Shown piece by piece: positions 10,879 to 22,769 of a stretch of DNA of 64,000 bases. The stretch is taken from NCBI RefSeq assembly GCF_012641465.1, contig NZ_JABAIK010000008.1, positions 62,001 to 126,000 on the forward strand, in the 5' to 3' direction. Under the pieces are notes generated by a model that did not search any database, was not told where the DNA came from, and worked only from the letters and a program-made list of their open reading frames with translations. Both the position numbers and the translations under genes were made by a program. Position 1 is the first letter of the stretch. Every line of letters begins with the position of its first letter. This DNA is from Vibrio agarilyticus. Its GTDB lineage: Bacteria > Pseudomonadota > Gammaproteobacteria > Enterobacterales > Vibrionaceae.

Positions 10879-11913
10879 ATGACAATGACATTAACTCTTG
10901 CTGAGCTCGCGCAAATCACCGGCGGTGAACTGTTTGGTGATGCTTCAATTACGGTATCGCGTGTGGTACCCATGGATAAGGCACGCAGTGGCGATATTAC
11001 CTTTTTGTCGAACCCCAAATACGCAAAATTGTTGCCGGAATGCCAAGCGGCGGTCATTTTAGTTAAAGCGGCGCAAAAAGATCTCTGTCACACCAACACG
11101 ATTGTGGTTGATGATCCTTACGTGGCCTTTGCCCGCACTGTGCAGGCGCTGGATACCACGCCTGCTCCTGCAACTGATATCGCCCCTTCGGCGGTCATCG
11201 CCGCAGACGCTGTTATTGGTCGCAATGTGGCGATAGGCGCGAACGCGGTGATTGAATCCGGCGCGGTGCTTGAAGATGGAGTTATTGTTGGCGCTGGCTG
11301 TTTTATTGGTCAGCGCGCCAAATTGGGTCGCGGCACTAAACTTTGGGCCAATGTCTCGATTTATCATGAAGTGGTACTCGGTGAGTCGTGTCTGGTGCAG
11401 TCTGGCGCGGTGATTGGTTCGGATGGTTTTGGCTATGCCAATGAAAAAGGGGAGTGGATTAAGATCCCTCAACTTGGCACCGTACGTATTGGCAACCGTG
11501 TTGAAATTGGCGCTTGCACAACCATCGACCGTGGTGCACTTGATGATACCGTGATTGAAGATAATGTGATCATCGATAATCAGCTGCAAATCGCGCACAA
11601 CGTGCAGATCGGATATGGTACCGCGATGGCCGGTGGTACTATCGTGGCAGGAAGCACTCACATTGGTAAATATTGCCAAATTGGTGGTGCATCTGTGCTG
11701 AATGGCCATATTACCATTGCCGACGGCGTGATAGTCACAGGCATGGCGATGGTCATGCGCAGTATCGAAGAAAAAGGGATCTATTCGTCTGGAATTCCGT
11801 TGCAAACCAATAAAGAGTGGCGTAAAACCGCTGCGCGAGTTCATCGCATCGAAGAGATGAACAAACGCCTTAAAGCATTGGAAAACAGTGAATTAGCAGC
11901 GAAAGAAGACTGA
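10879..11913 (+). CDS. lpxD: UDP-3-O-(3-hydroxyacyl)glucosamine N-acyltransferase
   Basis: LpxD adds the second 3-hydroxyacyl chain in lipid A synthesis, using acyl-ACP. The 344-aa protein has an N-terminal uridine-binding domain (to about 100) and a left-handed beta-helix of hexapeptide repeats; the [10 protein letters not shown] segment holds the catalytic His. A second ATG two codons on (10885) is an equally possible start. A large antisense frame covers this gene and is not credible. Confidence 0.97.
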   Translation: MTMTLTLAELAQITGGELFGDASITVSRVVPMDKARSGDITFLSNPKYAKLLPECQAAVILVKAAQKDLCHTNTIVVDDPYVAFARTVQALDTTPAPATDIAPSAVIAADAVIGRNVAIGANAVIESGAVLEDGVIVGAGCFIGQRAKLGRGTKLWANVSIYHEVVLGESCLVQSGAVIGSDGFGYANEKGEWIKIPQLGTVRIGNRVEIGACTTIDRGALDDTVIEDNVIIDNQLQIAHNVQIGYGTAMAGGTIVAGSTHIGKYCQIGGASVLNGHITIADGVIVTGMAMVMRSIEEKGIYSSGIPLQTNKEWRKTAARVHRIEEMNKRLKALENSELAAKED

Positions 11914-11978
11914 GATCCAATAATGATAAAGGCAGTGAGCTTTGAGGAAACTCATTCTTGTATGCGCCTTTTTAAGAG

Positions 11979-12005
11979 ACTCGCTGCGGCGAGTTTCTTT
12001 CCTTT
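11979..12005 (+). terminator. Hairpin in the lpxD-fabZ gap
   Basis: A short GC-rich stem (ACTCGC, 11979-11984, with GCGAGT, 11989-11994) is followed by a pyrimidine-rich TTCTTTCCTTT run. The lpxD-fabZ gap is 239 bases, wider than in E. coli, so fabZ may have its own promoter here; none is obvious. Confidence 0.5.
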
Positions 12006-12152
12006 ATTATTTTAGAATTTGACTCATACCCCTCATAGGTTGAAAGTTGTCAAATTCAGTGTATTCGTGCTTAAGCTGTGGGTCACGCTACAGCTTTAAG
12101 CCTTAACAGTTAATCGCTTTCCGCTGGAACGCTTTAGTATAGGAATATCGCT

Positions 12153-12605
12153 TTGACCACTGAAAACAAAACGATGAATATCACGGAGATCCAATCGCTC
12201 CTTCCTCATCGCTACCCCTTCTTAATGATCGATCGTGTTATTGATTTTCAAGAAGAAAAATACCTTCATGCGATCAAGAACGTGACGGTCAATGAGCCAC
12301 AATTTACCGGGCATTTTCCTCAACTTCCTGTGTTTCCAGGGGTGTTAATTCTGGAAGCTATGGCACAAGCGACAGGCTTGTTGGCGTTCAAATCATTTGG
12401 TGCACCAGCAGAGAATGAGCTTTACTACTTTGCCAGTGTTGATGGCGCCAAATTCCGTAAGCCAGTATTGCCCGGCGATCAATTGATCATTGAAGTGGAA
12501 TTTATTAAAGAACGTCGCGGAATTGCGGCATTTAACGGTGTAGCCAAGGTCGATGGTGACGTGGTATGTTCCGCGGAACTGAAATGTGCCCGTAGAGAGT
12601 TTTAA
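12153..12605 (+). CDS. fabZ: 3-hydroxyacyl-ACP dehydratase FabZ
   Basis: FabZ dehydrates 3-hydroxyacyl-ACP in fatty-acid elongation and competes with LpxA/LpxD for 3-hydroxyacyl-ACP. The 150-aa hot-dog-fold protein has [14 protein letters not shown] near the start, the catalytic His in [11 protein letters not shown] and the acidic residue in ILEAMAQ. The TTG start (AGGA upstream) gives an MTTENKT N-terminus like the E. coli MTTNTHT, so it is preferred over the ATG at 12174. The stop is one base from the lpxA ATG. Confidence 0.96.
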   Translation: MTTENKTMNITEIQSLLPHRYPFLMIDRVIDFQEEKYLHAIKNVTVNEPQFTGHFPQLPVFPGVLILEAMAQATGLLAFKSFGAPAENELYYFASVDGAKFRKPVLPGDQLIIEVEFIKERRGIAAFNGVAKVDGDVVCSAELKCARREF

Positions 12606-12606
12606 T

Positions 12607-13395
12607 ATGATCGATCAAACCGCTCAAATCCATCCAACAGCGGTGGTTGAAGCTGGCGCTGTGATTGGTGCTAACGTAAAGATCGGCCCATTTTGCTATG
12701 TGGATGGTAAAGTGGAAATCGGCGAAGGCACTGAGCTGATGTCTCACGTTGTCGTCAAAGGCCCAACCAAAATCGGCAAAGAGAACCGAATTTTTCAGTT
12801 CGCTTCTATTGGCGAAGAGTGTCAAGATCTAAAATACGCGGGCGAAGACACTCAGCTGATTATTGGCGATCGTAATACCATTCGTGAAAGTGTTACTATG
12901 CATCGTGGCACGGTACAAGATAAAGGTATCACTCAAGTTGGTAGCGATAACCTGTTTATGATCAACGCGCACGTCGCTCACGATTGTGTGATTGGTGATC
13001 GCTGTATCTTTGCCAATAACGCCACGTTAGCCGGTCATGTCACTGTGGGTAATCAAGCCATTATTGGTGGTATGTCGGCCATTCATCAGTTCTGTCAGAT
13101 TGGCGATCACTGTATGCTAGGTGGCGGCTCAATCGTGGTACAAGACGTGCCGCCTTATGTGATGGCGCAAGGCAACCATTGTGAGCCTTTTGGTATCAAT
13201 GTCGAAGGGTTAAAGCGTCGTGGCTTTGAGAAAAAAGCGATTCATGCCATTCGCCGCGCATACAAATCACTTTATCGCAGCGGTTTAACCTTAGAGCAAG
13301 CAAAAGAGGCCATTGCCGCAGAAGCGCAAGAATTCCCAGAGGTGGCGCTGTTTTTGAGTTTCCTTGAGCGTTCAAAGCGTGGCATTATTCGCTGA
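12607..13395 (+). CDS. lpxA: UDP-N-acetylglucosamine acyltransferase LpxA
   Basis: LpxA starts lipid A synthesis by acylating the 3-OH of UDP-GlcNAc from 3-hydroxyacyl-ACP. From the ATG at 12607 the protein is 262 aa, the E. coli length; an upstream in-frame GTG at 12586 would overlap fabZ and is rejected. Hexapeptide repeats run to about 190, with the active-site segment [12 protein letters not shown], then a helical C-terminus. Next to fabZ, it shares the acyl-ACP substrate. Confidence 0.97.
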   Translation: MIDQTAQIHPTAVVEAGAVIGANVKIGPFCYVDGKVEIGEGTELMSHVVVKGPTKIGKENRIFQFASIGEECQDLKYAGEDTQLIIGDRNTIRESVTMHRGTVQDKGITQVGSDNLFMINAHVAHDCVIGDRCIFANNATLAGHVTVGNQAIIGGMSAIHQFCQIGDHCMLGGGSIVVQDVPPYVMAQGNHCEPFGINVEGLKRRGFEKKAIHAIRRAYKSLYRSGLTLEQAKEAIAAEAQEFPEVALFLSFLERSKRGIIR

Positions 13396-13439
13396 TATTG
13401 ACGCTATTGCTTTTTGAGCTGCAACACAGGTAACAAATA

Positions 13440-13470
13440 AAAGATCGCAAACGCCGCGGTCTTTTTTATT
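13440..13470 (+). terminator. lpxA-lpxB intergenic terminator
   Basis: A 9-bp stem with one wobble (13440-13448 with 13456-13464) is followed by a T-rich run. It lies ahead of the lpxB ribosome site and would uncouple lpxB partly from lpxA. Confidence 0.75.
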
Positions 13471-13488
13471 TTGGTAGAGGAAAAGATC

Positions 13489-14631
13489 ATGCAATCCAAA
13501 CCGCTGCGCATTGGTATCGTTGCCGGAGAGCTGTCCGGCGATACTTTAGGCGAAGGACTGATGAAAGCAATTCGTCGTCAATACCCCGACGCTCAATTTG
13601 TCGGCATTGGTGGCCCCAAAATGCAAGCGCTTGGCTGCGAATCTTTGTTTGATATGGAAGAGCTTGCGGTAATGGGCCTAGTGGAAGTGTTAGGCCGATT
13701 GCCACGTCTGCTCAAAGTCAAAGCGGAGCTGGTGCGCCATTTTGTGGCGAATCCGCCCGATGTATTTGTTGGCATCGATGCGCCCGATTTCAATTTACGA
13801 CTGGAACGTGATTTAAAAGACAAAGGGATAAAAACGGTTCATTATGTGAGCCCATCGGTTTGGGCATGGCGGCAAAAACGCATTTTTGGCATCGCGAAAG
13901 CGACCAATCTCGTGCTCGCTTTTTTACCTTTTGAAAAAGCCTTCTACGATAAGTATAACGTGCCTTGTGAGTTCATCGGCCACACATTGGCGGATGCGAT
14001 TCCACTTGAAACACCAAAACAGCCTGCGCGAGAATTGTTGGGTTTGGCGCTTGATAAACGCTGGCTGGCTGTGTTGCCAGGCAGTCGTGGCAGCGAGCTG
14101 AATATGCTCTGTGAGCCGTTTATTAAAACCTGTCAGCAACTGCACCAAGCCGATCCTAACCTCGGTTTTGTTGTCGCTTTGGTCAACCCCAAGCGCCGCG
14201 CTCAATTTGAAGCCGCTTGGCAGCAGTTTGCGCCAGAGCTAGAGTTTGTTCTGGTCGATGACACGGCGCGCAACGTAATCAGCGCGGCTGATGTGGTGAT
14301 GCTTGCGTCAGGCACGGTCGCGCTTGAGTGCATGCTTATCAATCGACCTATGGTGGTGGGCTACAAGGTGAATGCGCTCACCGCTTGGTTAGCCAAGCGA
14401 TTGCTGAAAACTCAGTATGTGTCGCTGCCTAATATTCTTGCCGATAAAGCCTTGGTGAAAGAGTATCTTCAAGATGATTGCACTGTCACCAATTTAGCGA
14501 CAGAGGTGACGCGCTTACTCAATGGCGATAATCAAGCGTTATTAAATCAATTTGAACAGATGCATCAATGGATTCGCAAAGATGCGGATAATCAAGCGGC
14601 GCAGGCCGTTTTGACCTTGATTCATCGTTAG
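13489..14631 (+). CDS. lpxB: Lipid-A-disaccharide synthase
   Basis: LpxB, a GT-B-fold inverting glycosyltransferase at the inner membrane, joins UDP-2,3-diacylglucosamine and lipid X to make the lipid A disaccharide. From the ATG at 13489 (GAGGAAAAG upstream) it is 380 aa, against 382 in E. coli. [12 protein letters not shown] near the N-terminus and LPGSRGSEL in the middle are family signatures. Eleven bases separate it from rnhB. Confidence 0.97.
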   Translation: MQSKPLRIGIVAGELSGDTLGEGLMKAIRRQYPDAQFVGIGGPKMQALGCESLFDMEELAVMGLVEVLGRLPRLLKVKAELVRHFVANPPDVFVGIDAPDFNLRLERDLKDKGIKTVHYVSPSVWAWRQKRIFGIAKATNLVLAFLPFEKAFYDKYNVPCEFIGHTLADAIPLETPKQPARELLGLALDKRWLAVLPGSRGSELNMLCEPFIKTCQQLHQADPNLGFVVALVNPKRRAQFEAAWQQFAPELEFVLVDDTARNVISAADVVMLASGTVALECMLINRPMVVGYKVNALTAWLAKRLLKTQYVSLPNILADKALVKEYLQDDCTVTNLATEVTRLLNGDNQALLNQFEQMHQWIRKDADNQAAQAVLTLIHR

Positions 14632-14641
14632 AGAACAGTTT

Positions 14642-15265
14642 ATGGCAGCAAAACAAAACCTTGACCTTGGTCCGTTTGAAATACCGCAAGGCTACCAATG
14701 GGTAGCTGGCGTAGATGAGGTAGGACGTGGTCCTTTGGTGGGCGATGTGGTTACCGCTGCGGTCATTCTTGACCCGAACAACCCGATTGAAGGGCTTAAC
14801 GATTCAAAAAAACTCAGCGAAAAAAAGCGCCTTGCGCTGTTTCCTGAAATTCAACAAAAAGCACTGGCGTGGTCGGTTGGCCGCTGCTCGCCGGAAGAAA
14901 TCGACGAGTTAAATATTTTGCAGGCGACCATGGTGGCGATGCAGCGCGCAGTGGCGGGCTTATCGATTCAACCCGATTTAGTGTTGGTGGATGGTAATCG
15001 CACCCCAACGCTTGCGATGGACGCGCTTGCTGTGGTGAAAGGGGATCTGCGCGTGGCACAAATCAGCGCCGCTTCGATTATCGCCAAAGTGGTGCGCGAC
15101 GCAGAAATGGATGAGTTGGATGCACAATACCCTCAATTTGGCTTTGCCAAGCACAAGGGTTACCCGACTAAAGCCCATTTTGAGGCGATTGCCGAGCATG
15201 GCGTCATTGCCGAGCACCGCAAAAGTTTTAAGCCTGTTAAGCGCGCCTTGGGTATCGAGGAGTAA
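14642..15265 (+). CDS. rnhB: Ribonuclease HII
   Basis: RNase HII nicks RNA-DNA hybrids and starts ribonucleotide excision repair. The 207-aa protein carries the [13 protein letters not shown] motif near residue 25, which holds the first acidic residues, then [11 protein letters not shown] and the [11 protein letters not shown]-terminal signature. The lpxB-rnhB-dnaE order is the same in E. coli. Confidence 0.97.
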   Translation: MAAKQNLDLGPFEIPQGYQWVAGVDEVGRGPLVGDVVTAAVILDPNNPIEGLNDSKKLSEKKRLALFPEIQQKALAWSVGRCSPEEIDELNILQATMVAMQRAVAGLSIQPDLVLVDGNRTPTLAMDALAVVKGDLRVAQISAASIIAKVVRDAEMDELDAQYPQFGFAKHKGYPTKAHFEAIAEHGVIAEHRKSFKPVKRALGIEE

Positions 15266-15343
15266 TCTCGTAGAATACGGTGGCTTGTTGTATTTAACTC
15301 AGGTTTGTTTTCATCAGTAAAGGTTTTCAGTTTTCGAATGTCG

Positions 15344-18300
15344 ATGTCCGATCCTAAATTCATTCACCTTCGCGTTCACAGTGACTTTTCCATGGTCGAC
15401 GGCTTGAATAAAGTCCCACCATTGGTGAAGAAAGTGGCGGAGCTTGGCATGCCAGCTATGGCGCTGACAGATTTTACCAACCTATGTGGTTTGGTGAAGT
15501 TTTATGGCACAGCCCACGATTGCGGTGTGAAGCCAATCATTGGCGCCGACTTTCGCATGCAATCGCCCGAATTTGGCGATGAGCTGACCTCTTTAACCAT
15601 TTTGGCCGCTGATAATCAAGGGTATAAAAACCTTACTTTACTGATTTCAAAAGCGTATTTGCGTGGTCATGTTCAGCATCAACCTGTGATTGATAAAGCC
15701 TGGCTGGTGGAGTTTTCCGCCGGTTTGATTATTCTTTCTGGGGCCAAAAATGGCGAAATTGGCCGCGCTTTACTGAAGGGCAATAAGCAACTGGTAGAGA
15801 GCTGCGTCGCGTTTTACCAGCAGCATTTTAGTGACCGTTTTTATTTAGAATTGATCCGCACAGGCCGTGCCGATGAAGAGACCTATCTGCACTTTGCGCT
15901 TGAGTTGGCAGAAACGCATGATTTGCCTGTGGTTGCCACCAATGAAGTGGTCTTTTTAGCCTCAGATCTGTTTGACGCTCATGAAATTCGCGTTGCGATT
16001 CATGATGGTTACACCCTGGAAGATCCTCGTCGTCCAAAACATTACAGCCCGCAACAGTATCTGCGCAGCGAAGAAGAGATGTGCGCGCTTTTTGCCGACA
16101 TTCCAGAAGCACTACAAAATAGCGTCGAGATTGCGAAACGATGCAATGTCACTGTGCGTTTAGGCGAGTATTTCTTGCCAGCTTTTCCAACCGAAGGCAT
16201 GAAAGAAACCGAGTTTTTGGTAATGAAATCCAAAGAGGGTTTGGAAGAGCGTCTCGAGTTTTTGTTCCCCGATCCCGCTGTTCGCGCAGAGCGACGTCCA
16301 GAATACGACGAACGTTTGGATGTCGAGCTTGAAGTGATCAACAATATGGGATTTCCTGGTTACTTTTTGATTGTTATGGAGTTTATCCAGTGGTCAAAAG
16401 ATAACGACATTCCCGTAGGCCCAGGACGTGGTTCAGGCGCCGGTTCCTTAGTTGCGTACGCACTCAAAATCACTGACTTAGATCCGTTGGAATACGACCT
16501 GCTGTTTGAACGTTTTTTGAACCCTGAGCGGGTTTCGATGCCCGATTTTGACGTCGATTTCTGTATGGATAAACGCGACAGGGTGATTGACCACGTGGCG
16601 GAAATGTACGGTCGTGATGCGGTATCTCAGATCATCACCTTTGGAACCATGGCGGCTAAAGCGGTTATTCGTGATGTTGGCCGTGTGCTTGGTCACCCGT
16701 TTGGTTTTGTTGACCGCATTTCAAAATTGGTGCCGCCTGATCCGGGCATGACGTTAGAAAAAGCCTTTAAAGCCGAGCCCGCACTACCAGAGCTGTATGA
16801 AGCGGATGAAGAAGTTAAAGAGCTCATCGACATGTGTCGATTGCTCGAAGGCTGTACGCGAAACGCGGGCAAACACGCCGGTGGTGTGGTGATTTCTCCC
16901 ACTACGATTACAGACTTTGCGCCGATTTATGCCGACTCTGAAGGCCATTTCCCTGTTACCCAGTTTGATAAAAACGATGTCGAAACGGCAGGCTTGGTTA
17001 AATTTGACTTTCTTGGCTTGCGCACGCTCACCATCATTGATTGGGCGCTAGGGCTGATTAACCCACGCCTTGAACGCGAAGGTAAAGCGCCAGTGCGGAT
17101 TGAGTCGATTCCACTGGATGATGCTCAATCGTTCCGCGTGTTGCAAAATTCAGAAACTACCGCGGTTTTCCAGCTTGAATCTCGTGGTATGAAAGAGCTG
17201 ATCAAACGACTTCAGCCAGACTGCTTTGAAGACATCATTGCATTGGTAGCACTGTTTCGCCCCGGGCCGCTACAATCGGGCATGGTGGATAACTTTATCG
17301 ACCGTAAGCATGGCCGCGAAGAGATTTCTTATCCGGATGCGACGTGGCAGCATGAGTCGTTAAAGGAAATTCTAGATCCCACTTACGGCATCATTCTTTA
17401 CCAAGAGCAGGTCATGCAGATCGCTCAGGTGCTGTCTGGGTATACCCTTGGCGGCGCAGATATGTTGCGCCGTGCGATGGGTAAGAAAAAACCAGAAGAG
17501 ATGGCCAAACAGCGCGCCACGTTTGAAGACGGTGCGGTGAAAAATGGCGTTGATGGCGAATTGGCGATGAAAATCTTTGACTTGGTGGAAAAATTCGCCG
17601 GTTATGGTTTTAACAAATCGCACTCAGCCGCTTATGCGCTGGTCTCTTACCAGACATTGTGGCTCAAAACGCACTTCCCTGCGGAGTTTATGGCGGCGGT
17701 GATGACCGCCGATATGGACAACACTGAAAAAGTGGTCGGCTTGGTTGATGAATGTTTTCGCATGAAACTGACCGTGTTGCCACCGGATATCAATGCGGGT
17801 CTGTACCGATTTAATGTTGATGATACGGGTGCGATTGTCTACGGTATTGGCGCGATAAAAGGGGTGGGTGAAGGCCCGATTGAAGCCATTTTAGCCGCGC
17901 GAGAGAAAGGCGGTTACTTTAAAGACTTGTTTGATTTTTGCGCGCGAATCGATTTGAAAAAAGTCAATAAGCGCGTCATCGAAAAGCTGATTTATGCAGG
18001 TGCCTTAGACCGACTGGGGCCACACCGCGCAGCATTAATGGCATCTCTAGATGATGCGGTAAAAGCGGCCAGCCAACATCATCAAGCGGAAGCGTTTGGT
18101 CAGACAGACATGTTTGGAGTATTGACCGAAGAGGCGCATGAGGTTGAGCACAAATACATTCAAGTGCCGCCTTGGCCTGAAAAAGTATGGCTTGAAGGTG
18201 AGCGAGAAACGCTGGGGCTGTATCTGACGGGCCATCCGATAAACGCTTATTTAAAAGAGCTGCGTCAGTACACCAGTTGCCGATTAAAAGACGCCACGCC

Positions 18301-18823
18301 CACTCGGCGCGATCAATCCATTACCTTGGCAGGTTTGGTGATTGCGGCTAAGGTGATGACAACCAAGCGTGGCACCCGTATCGGTTTGATGACACTCGAC
18401 GATCGCAGTGGTCGTATAGAAGTGATGCTGTTCTCAGATGCGCTTGATAGATATGCAGAACTGCTTGAAAAAGATAAAATTGTGGTGGTTTCGGGACAGG
18501 TCAGCTTTGATGACTTTAACGGTGGGCTTAAAATGAATGCTCGCGAAGTTATGGACTTAGGTCTTGCGCGTGAGAAATTTGCGCGAGGACTGTCTGTCTC
18601 CATTGCTCAAACCCAAGTTGATGATCAATTCTTTGACCGTTTTAGCCGTATTTTAGAACCGCACAAAGCGGGCACAGTACCGGTCCATGTCTATTACCGA
18701 CGCTCTGATGCACAAGCGCGTTTGACGCTGGGAACGGAGTGGCGAGTAACGCCTAGTGACAACTTGATTGATGATTTGAAACAGTTGCTCGGTAATGAGC
18801 ACGTGGAACTCGAATTTAACTAA
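15344..18823 (+). CDS. dnaE: DNA polymerase III alpha subunit
   Basis: DnaE is the replicative polymerase. From the ATG at 15344 it is 1159 aa (1160 in E. coli) and begins [17 protein letters not shown], the PHP domain. The catalytic aspartates lie in [11 protein letters not shown] near residue 400, followed by the finger domain, an HhH region and an OB fold near 1000. An ATG two codons upstream (15338) is possible; the longer frame from 15305 is not conserved in character. The gene lies between rnhB and accA as in E. coli. Confidence 0.97.
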   Translation: MSDPKFIHLRVHSDFSMVDGLNKVPPLVKKVAELGMPAMALTDFTNLCGLVKFYGTAHDCGVKPIIGADFRMQSPEFGDELTSLTILAADNQGYKNLTLLISKAYLRGHVQHQPVIDKAWLVEFSAGLIILSGAKNGEIGRALLKGNKQLVESCVAFYQQHFSDRFYLELIRTGRADEETYLHFALELAETHDLPVVATNEVVFLASDLFDAHEIRVAIHDGYTLEDPRRPKHYSPQQYLRSEEEMCALFADIPEALQNSVEIAKRCNVTVRLGEYFLPAFPTEGMKETEFLVMKSKEGLEERLEFLFPDPAVRAERRPEYDERLDVELEVINNMGFPGYFLIVMEFIQWSKDNDIPVGPGRGSGAGSLVAYALKITDLDPLEYDLLFERFLNPERVSMPDFDVDFCMDKRDRVIDHVAEMYGRDAVSQIITFGTMAAKAVIRDVGRVLGHPFGFVDRISKLVPPDPGMTLEKAFKAEPALPELYEADEEVKELIDMCRLLEGCTRNAGKHAGGVVISPTTITDFAPIYADSEGHFPVTQFDKNDVETAGLVKFDFLGLRTLTIIDWALGLINPRLEREGKAPVRIESIPLDDAQSFRVLQNSETTAVFQLESRGMKELIKRLQPDCFEDIIALVALFRPGPLQSGMVDNFIDRKHGREEISYPDATWQHESLKEILDPTYGIILYQEQVMQIAQVLSGYTLGGADMLRRAMGKKKPEEMAKQRATFEDGAVKNGVDGELAMKIFDLVEKFAGYGFNKSHSAAYALVSYQTLWLKTHFPAEFMAAVMTADMDNTEKVVGLVDECFRMKLTVLPPDINAGLYRFNVDDTGAIVYGIGAIKGVGEGPIEAILAAREKGGYFKDLFDFCARIDLKKVNKRVIEKLIYAGALDRLGPHRAALMASLDDAVKAASQHHQAEAFGQTDMFGVLTEEAHEVEHKYIQVPPWPEKVWLEGERETLGLYLTGHPINAYLKELRQYTSCRLKDATPTRRDQSITLAGLVIAAKVMTTKRGTRIGLMTLDDRSGRIEVMLFSDALDRYAELLEKDKIVVVSGQVSFDDFNGGLKMNAREVMDLGLAREKFARGLSVSIAQTQVDDQFFDRFSRILEPHKAGTVPVHVYYRRSDAQARLTLGTEWRVTPSDNLIDDLKQLLGNEHVELEFN

Positions 18824-19047
18824 TTTTTGCCCACTGGCCGTTTGGTGGTGAGTGGGGCACAATAATGATACCGTCGATATTCTCGCCTCATCATGTGACA
18901 ATGAGGCAAACATACGCGAAAAGCGTTAATCTTGTTCTCTTGGCAGCAACGACTTTTAGCAGCAACTGAAAGTAGCGTGTGCCGCAAATGAATGGCCTGA
19001 GCCAAGGCGAGAATATCACGAACCAGATGACTCAAAAGGATCCTTAG

Positions 19048-20007
19048 ATGAGCTTAAACTTTCTTGAATTTGAAAAGCCAATTGCTGAGTTGGAAGCCAA
19101 GATTGAAGCGTTACGTGATGTGTCGCGTCACGGTGGTGATTCAGCCATTGACTTGGATAAAGAAATTGAACAGCTTGAGAAAAAAAGCCTTGAGCTGAAA
19201 AAGAAAATCTTTAATGACCTCGGTGCCTGGGAAACCGCGCAACTGGCTCGCCATCCTTTACGTCCATACACCTTGGATTACATTGAGCACATCTTTACTG
19301 AGTTTGACTTGCTTGCGGGCGATCGGGCGTTTGCCGACGATAAAGCGATTGTTGGTGGCATTGCTCGCCTTGATGGTCGTCCTGTCATGGTCATTGGTCA
19401 TCAAAAAGGTCGTGAGACCAAAGAGAAGGTCCGTCGTAACTTCGGCATGCCCAAACCAGAAGGTTACCGTAAAGCGCTGCGTCTCATGAAGACCGCGGAG
19501 CGTTTTAACATGCCTATCATCACCTTTATCGACACCGCTGGCGCCTACCCAGGTGTTGATGCCGAAGAGCGCGGTCAGTCTGAAGCGATTGCGACCAACC
19601 TTAAAGTGATGTCGGGGCTCAAAGTGCCCGTGATTTGTAACGTGGTTGGTGAGGGTGGCTCTGGTGGCGCGCTCGCCATTGGTGTCGGTGACTATGTCAA
19701 CATGCTGCAATATTCCACCTACTCGGTGATTTCACCTGAAGGTTGTGCGTCGATTTTGTGGCGTGATTCCGATAAAGCACCACAAGCGGCAGAGGCGATG
19801 GGTCTCACCGCGCCACGCTTGAAAGAGTTAGAGTTGATTGATGAAATTGTTGAGGAGCCGCTTGGTGGTGCCCATCGCGATCATCAAACCATGGCTGCGA
19901 ACCTCAAAGCGGTTCTGTTGCGCCAATTGGCCGATCTTGAGCCTCTTGAGAGTGATGTATTGCGCGAACGCCGTTATCAGCGTCTGATGAATTACGGTTA
20001 CTGCTAA
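19048..20007 (+). CDS. accA: Acetyl-CoA carboxylase carboxyltransferase subunit alpha
   Basis: AccA and AccD transfer the carboxyl group from biotin to acetyl-CoA, making malonyl-CoA. The 319-aa protein equals the E. coli length and starts with the [19 protein letters not shown] coiled segment. It has the crotonase-fold oxyanion segments around TAGAYPG and [11 protein letters not shown]. accD is not in the window. Downstream is a repeat-filled gap and a terminator. Confidence 0.98.
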   Translation: MSLNFLEFEKPIAELEAKIEALRDVSRHGGDSAIDLDKEIEQLEKKSLELKKKIFNDLGAWETAQLARHPLRPYTLDYIEHIFTEFDLLAGDRAFADDKAIVGGIARLDGRPVMVIGHQKGRETKEKVRRNFGMPKPEGYRKALRLMKTAERFNMPIITFIDTAGAYPGVDAEERGQSEAIATNLKVMSGLKVPVICNVVGEGGSGGALAIGVGDYVNMLQYSTYSVISPEGCASILWRDSDKAPQAAEAMGLTAPRLKELELIDEIVEEPLGGAHRDHQTMAANLKAVLLRQLADLEPLESDVLRERRYQRLMNYGYC

Positions 20008-20016
20008 GAGATACGC

Positions 20017-20142
20017 TACCCAAACAACTTGGCGATGCAGGTAGGCGCCAAGCGAGCAGAGCCTCTGAACCATAGATTAGCTATGTGATGAGGTTTGTGA
20101 GTGCCAGTCAACAACGCTGTAGCGTCAAGTAGGCAGGGTATA
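20017..20142. repeat. ERIC/IRU-like element, internally shortened
   Basis: This copy of about 126 bp begins CTACCCAAACAACTTGGC and ends AGGCAGGGTATA, but lacks about 12 bases in its centre. It is followed 6 bases later by the 268-bp element, so the accA-tilS gap (475 bases) is nearly all repeat. Confidence 0.8.
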
Positions 20143-20148
20143 CTACTG

Positions 20149-20416
20149 TATACCCAAGTGACCTCAAGATGCGGGATTCAGAGCCGGCTCACTGAGCTGA
20201 GAGCAAGGCAAACAACGCAGCGAAATAGCGAGTCTATTTTCAAGTTGTTTAACGCCGCTATCGGTTCAGTGATTGGCTCCCAAAGGGCGAGCTGCCTTGG
20301 CTCATCAGCTTTGTTGACGATTTTCGATTGAGAGCCACTCAATCTTCAAATCCTCGCCTTACTGACAAACCAAGTCATTCTCGCTGAACCACGCATCTTG
20401 AGGTTACTTGGGTATA
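20149..20416. repeat. 268-bp palindromic repeat, full copy A
   Basis: The element starts TATACCCAAGTGACCTCAAG and ends CTTGAGGTTACTTGGGTATA, giving near-perfect terminal inverted repeats of about 20 bp. The interior is nearly identical to the copy at 63554-63821 and the length is the same. No reading frame of substance is present. It behaves like a non-autonomous MITE- or IRU-type element. Confidence 0.85.
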
Positions 20417-20456
20417 AAGGGTTGAGTTAATTTATGATGCTCAACCCTTTTTTATT
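20416..20456 (+). terminator. Terminator upstream of tilS
   Basis: A perfect 11-bp stem (AAAGGGTTGAG, 20416-20426, with 20440-20450) is followed by TTTATTT. It ends transcription from the accA side just ahead of tilS. Confidence 0.85.
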
Positions 20457-20482
20457 TGTCTGTGCTTTTTTACGGTGCTTTT

Positions 20483-21871
20483 ATGACTGCCACTCCGCGC
20501 TTTTCTATTGAGCTTGACGCTCTGTACCGCAGGTTTTGTCAGGATCTTGAACAGGCTCTGCCAAGTGGTCAATGGGTTGTTGCATTGAGTGGTGGCCTCG
20601 ACTCTCAGCTATTACTTTATTTTTCAAACCGCTATTGCAAAGCACACAACAAATCGCTGATTGCTGTTCATGTGCATCATGGACTCAGCGACAATGCGGA
20701 TGCTTGGGCGCAAGCGTGCGCTCAGCGTTGTCAAACACTGGGCGTGGAGTGTGTGATTGAGCGCGTGAGTTTGTCAGGCTCTGGTGGCATTGAGCAGCAA
20801 GCGCGACGCGCGCGTTATCTCGCATTGGAAAAACACATTCAACGCGGTGATACACTGCTAACCGGGCAACATGGTGATGACCAACTCGAAACGGTGTTAC
20901 TGGCGCTTAAACGTGGCAGTGGCCCACGAGGGTTAGCGGCGATGGGGCAATTCACGGCGTTTGGTCAAGGGCATCTCTTGCGCCCGCTACTGAAGTTTAC
21001 GCGAGCGGAGCTTGAGTTTGCTGCAAATGAGCTGAATTTGGCGTGGGTGGAGGATGAAAGCAACGATGACATTCGCTTTGAGCGTAACTATTTACGTCAT
21101 GAGGTGATCCCACCGCTGCGGCAACGTTGGCCGAACATCGCCCAAGCGGTCACACGCAGCGCAGAGCTTTGTGCAGAGCAAGAGCAACTGCTTATGACGC
21201 TGATGCGTCCACGGCTTGATGCGATAATGAGCCGAGATAACGCGCTTTCGATTGCGCAGTTACAGCAAGAATCGATGGCTGCGCGCCACTACTTATTGCG
21301 TTTATGGCTTGATGAGAATGGTGTGTTAATGCCCACTTACGCTCAGTTACAAGCCATGTGGCAAGATGTTGCGATGGCGCAAGAGGATGCAAACCCCGTA
21401 TTCCAGCTCGGCAGTGGTCAAATTCGGCGCTTTTCAGGTCATTTGTACTTTGTTACCCAGACTCAATCACTGGCCTTTTGGCATCAGCCGTTGACGCTGG
21501 GGCAGACTACTATTTTGCCAGATGGTGTTGGCTCACTCACATTGGGCGGTGATCTTCTTGACGCGATCCCGACTTTGCAAGCGTGTGATTGGTCTGCGTC
21601 ATTGCGTTTACCTCAGCAAGGTGAATCGTGGCAGATTGTGTTTGAACCTCAAGGCCGAATGGCCCATCCAGAGGGGCGTGTAGGTTCACGCAAACTGAAA
21701 AAACTGTTTCAGGAGTATCATGTTCCGAGTTGGCTGCGTCGCCGAATTCCGATCGTGCTGTGCAATGAAAAGGTGGTTGCTGTCGCAGGTTTGTTTGTCG
21801 ATCGCGATTTTTCTGGCTCAGATTGTGCGCTCATTTGGCGCAAGTCATCCAAATTCGTGCCAGACTCGTAG
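20483..21871 (+). CDS. tilS: tRNA(Ile)-lysidine synthetase
   Basis: TilS puts lysine on C34 of the CAU-anticodon tRNA-Ile so that it reads AUA. The 462-aa product has the PP-loop ATPase motif [12 protein letters not shown] near residue 35, the [13 protein letters not shown] segment, and a C-terminal substrate-binding domain. The ATG at 20483 is preferred; a TTG nine codons upstream falls inside the terminator. The accA-tilS linkage is common in this group. Confidence 0.94.
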   Translation: MTATPRFSIELDALYRRFCQDLEQALPSGQWVVALSGGLDSQLLLYFSNRYCKAHNKSLIAVHVHHGLSDNADAWAQACAQRCQTLGVECVIERVSLSGSGGIEQQARRARYLALEKHIQRGDTLLTGQHGDDQLETVLLALKRGSGPRGLAAMGQFTAFGQGHLLRPLLKFTRAELEFAANELNLAWVEDESNDDIRFERNYLRHEVIPPLRQRWPNIAQAVTRSAELCAEQEQLLMTLMRPRLDAIMSRDNALSIAQLQQESMAARHYLLRLWLDENGVLMPTYAQLQAMWQDVAMAQEDANPVFQLGSGQIRRFSGHLYFVTQTQSLAFWHQPLTLGQTTILPDGVGSLTLGGDLLDAIPTLQACDWSASLRLPQQGESWQIVFEPQGRMAHPEGRVGSRKLKKLFQEYHVPSWLRRRIPIVLCNEKVVAVAGLFVDRDFSGSDCALIWRKSSKFVPDS

Positions 21872-21930
21872 GTATACTCGAATATGGGTATAAAACAAAG
21901 ATAACGAGCACCACGTCGCAAGGAGAAGCA

Positions 21931-22254
21931 ATGAAGCATTTAATGAAACCCGCCATCATGACCCTCGCCTTTACTATAAGCACGTTTTCAGTGTCTGCAT
22001 TCGCAGCAGGCGATGCCGCCGCAGGTCAGGCAAAATCAGGTGTCTGCGCTGCCTGTCATGGTTCGGATGGTATCGCGACCATTCCTGGCTATCCAAACTT
22101 GAAAGGGCAGAACGAGCAGTATTTGGTTTCGGCCATGAAAGCGTATAAAAACCAAGAGCGGAAAAGTCAGCTCGCAGCGATCATGCAGCCGCAGGCTATG
22201 ATGCTAAGCGATCAGGATATTGAAAATTTAGCGGCTTATTACGCAGGCCTTTAA
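21931..22254 (+). CDS. Periplasmic class I c-type cytochrome (c553-like)
   Basis: This is a small soluble electron carrier. The 107-aa precursor has a signal peptide (about 1-26, ending AFA), one haem-binding CAACH at residues 39-43, and downstream Met residues (IMQPQAMM) that could supply the sixth ligand. A GGAGAAG site precedes the ATG. The partner oxidase or reductase cannot be named from context: glnB follows but is unrelated. Confidence 0.9.
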   Translation: MKHLMKPAIMTLAFTISTFSVSAFAAGDAAAGQAKSGVCAACHGSDGIATIPGYPNLKGQNEQYLVSAMKAYKNQERKSQLAAIMQPQAMMLSDQDIENLAAYYAGL

Positions 22255-22322
22255 GCCACGTTCAATCGGGCATAGAGATTGAGAGTGACTTGGGTATAAT
22301 GTAGCGACAAATGACCGTTTAA

Positions 22323-22670
<348 letters not shown>

Positions 22671-22681
22671 TGCTAGGCTGA

Positions 22682-22714
22682 TATACCCAAACAACTTCAA
22701 GTGGGGCGGGTATA
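22682..22714. repeat. Minimal ERIC/IRU-like element (33 bp)
   Basis: Only the two ends remain: TATACCCAAACAACTTCAAG joined to a GGGCGGGTATA end. It is an internal-deletion derivative of the family. Confidence 0.75.
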
Positions 22715-22741
22715 AGCTGCATTCTATTAATTTAATCTGTC

Positions 22742-22764
22742 GGGAGCGTTTGCTCCCCTTTTTT
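22742..22764 (+). terminator. glnB terminator
   Basis: A 6-bp GC stem (GGGAGC with GCTCCC) is followed by TTTTTT, ending 6 bases before the next start codon. Confidence 0.85.
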
Positions 22765-22769
22765 ATCGT

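Noticed and set aside
11059-11844. 261-aa minus-strand frame over lpxD
   Set aside because: It lies entirely within lpxD; composition is His/Asn/Thr-rich as expected of an antisense frame, and there is no ribosome site.
19258-19710. 150-aa minus-strand frame inside accA
   Set aside because: Antisense shadow of accA.
20017-20416. CRISPR array or prophage attachment region in the accA-tilS gap
   Set aside because: The repeats are single palindromic elements of two families and not regularly spaced short direct repeats; no cas, integrase or tRNA is near.
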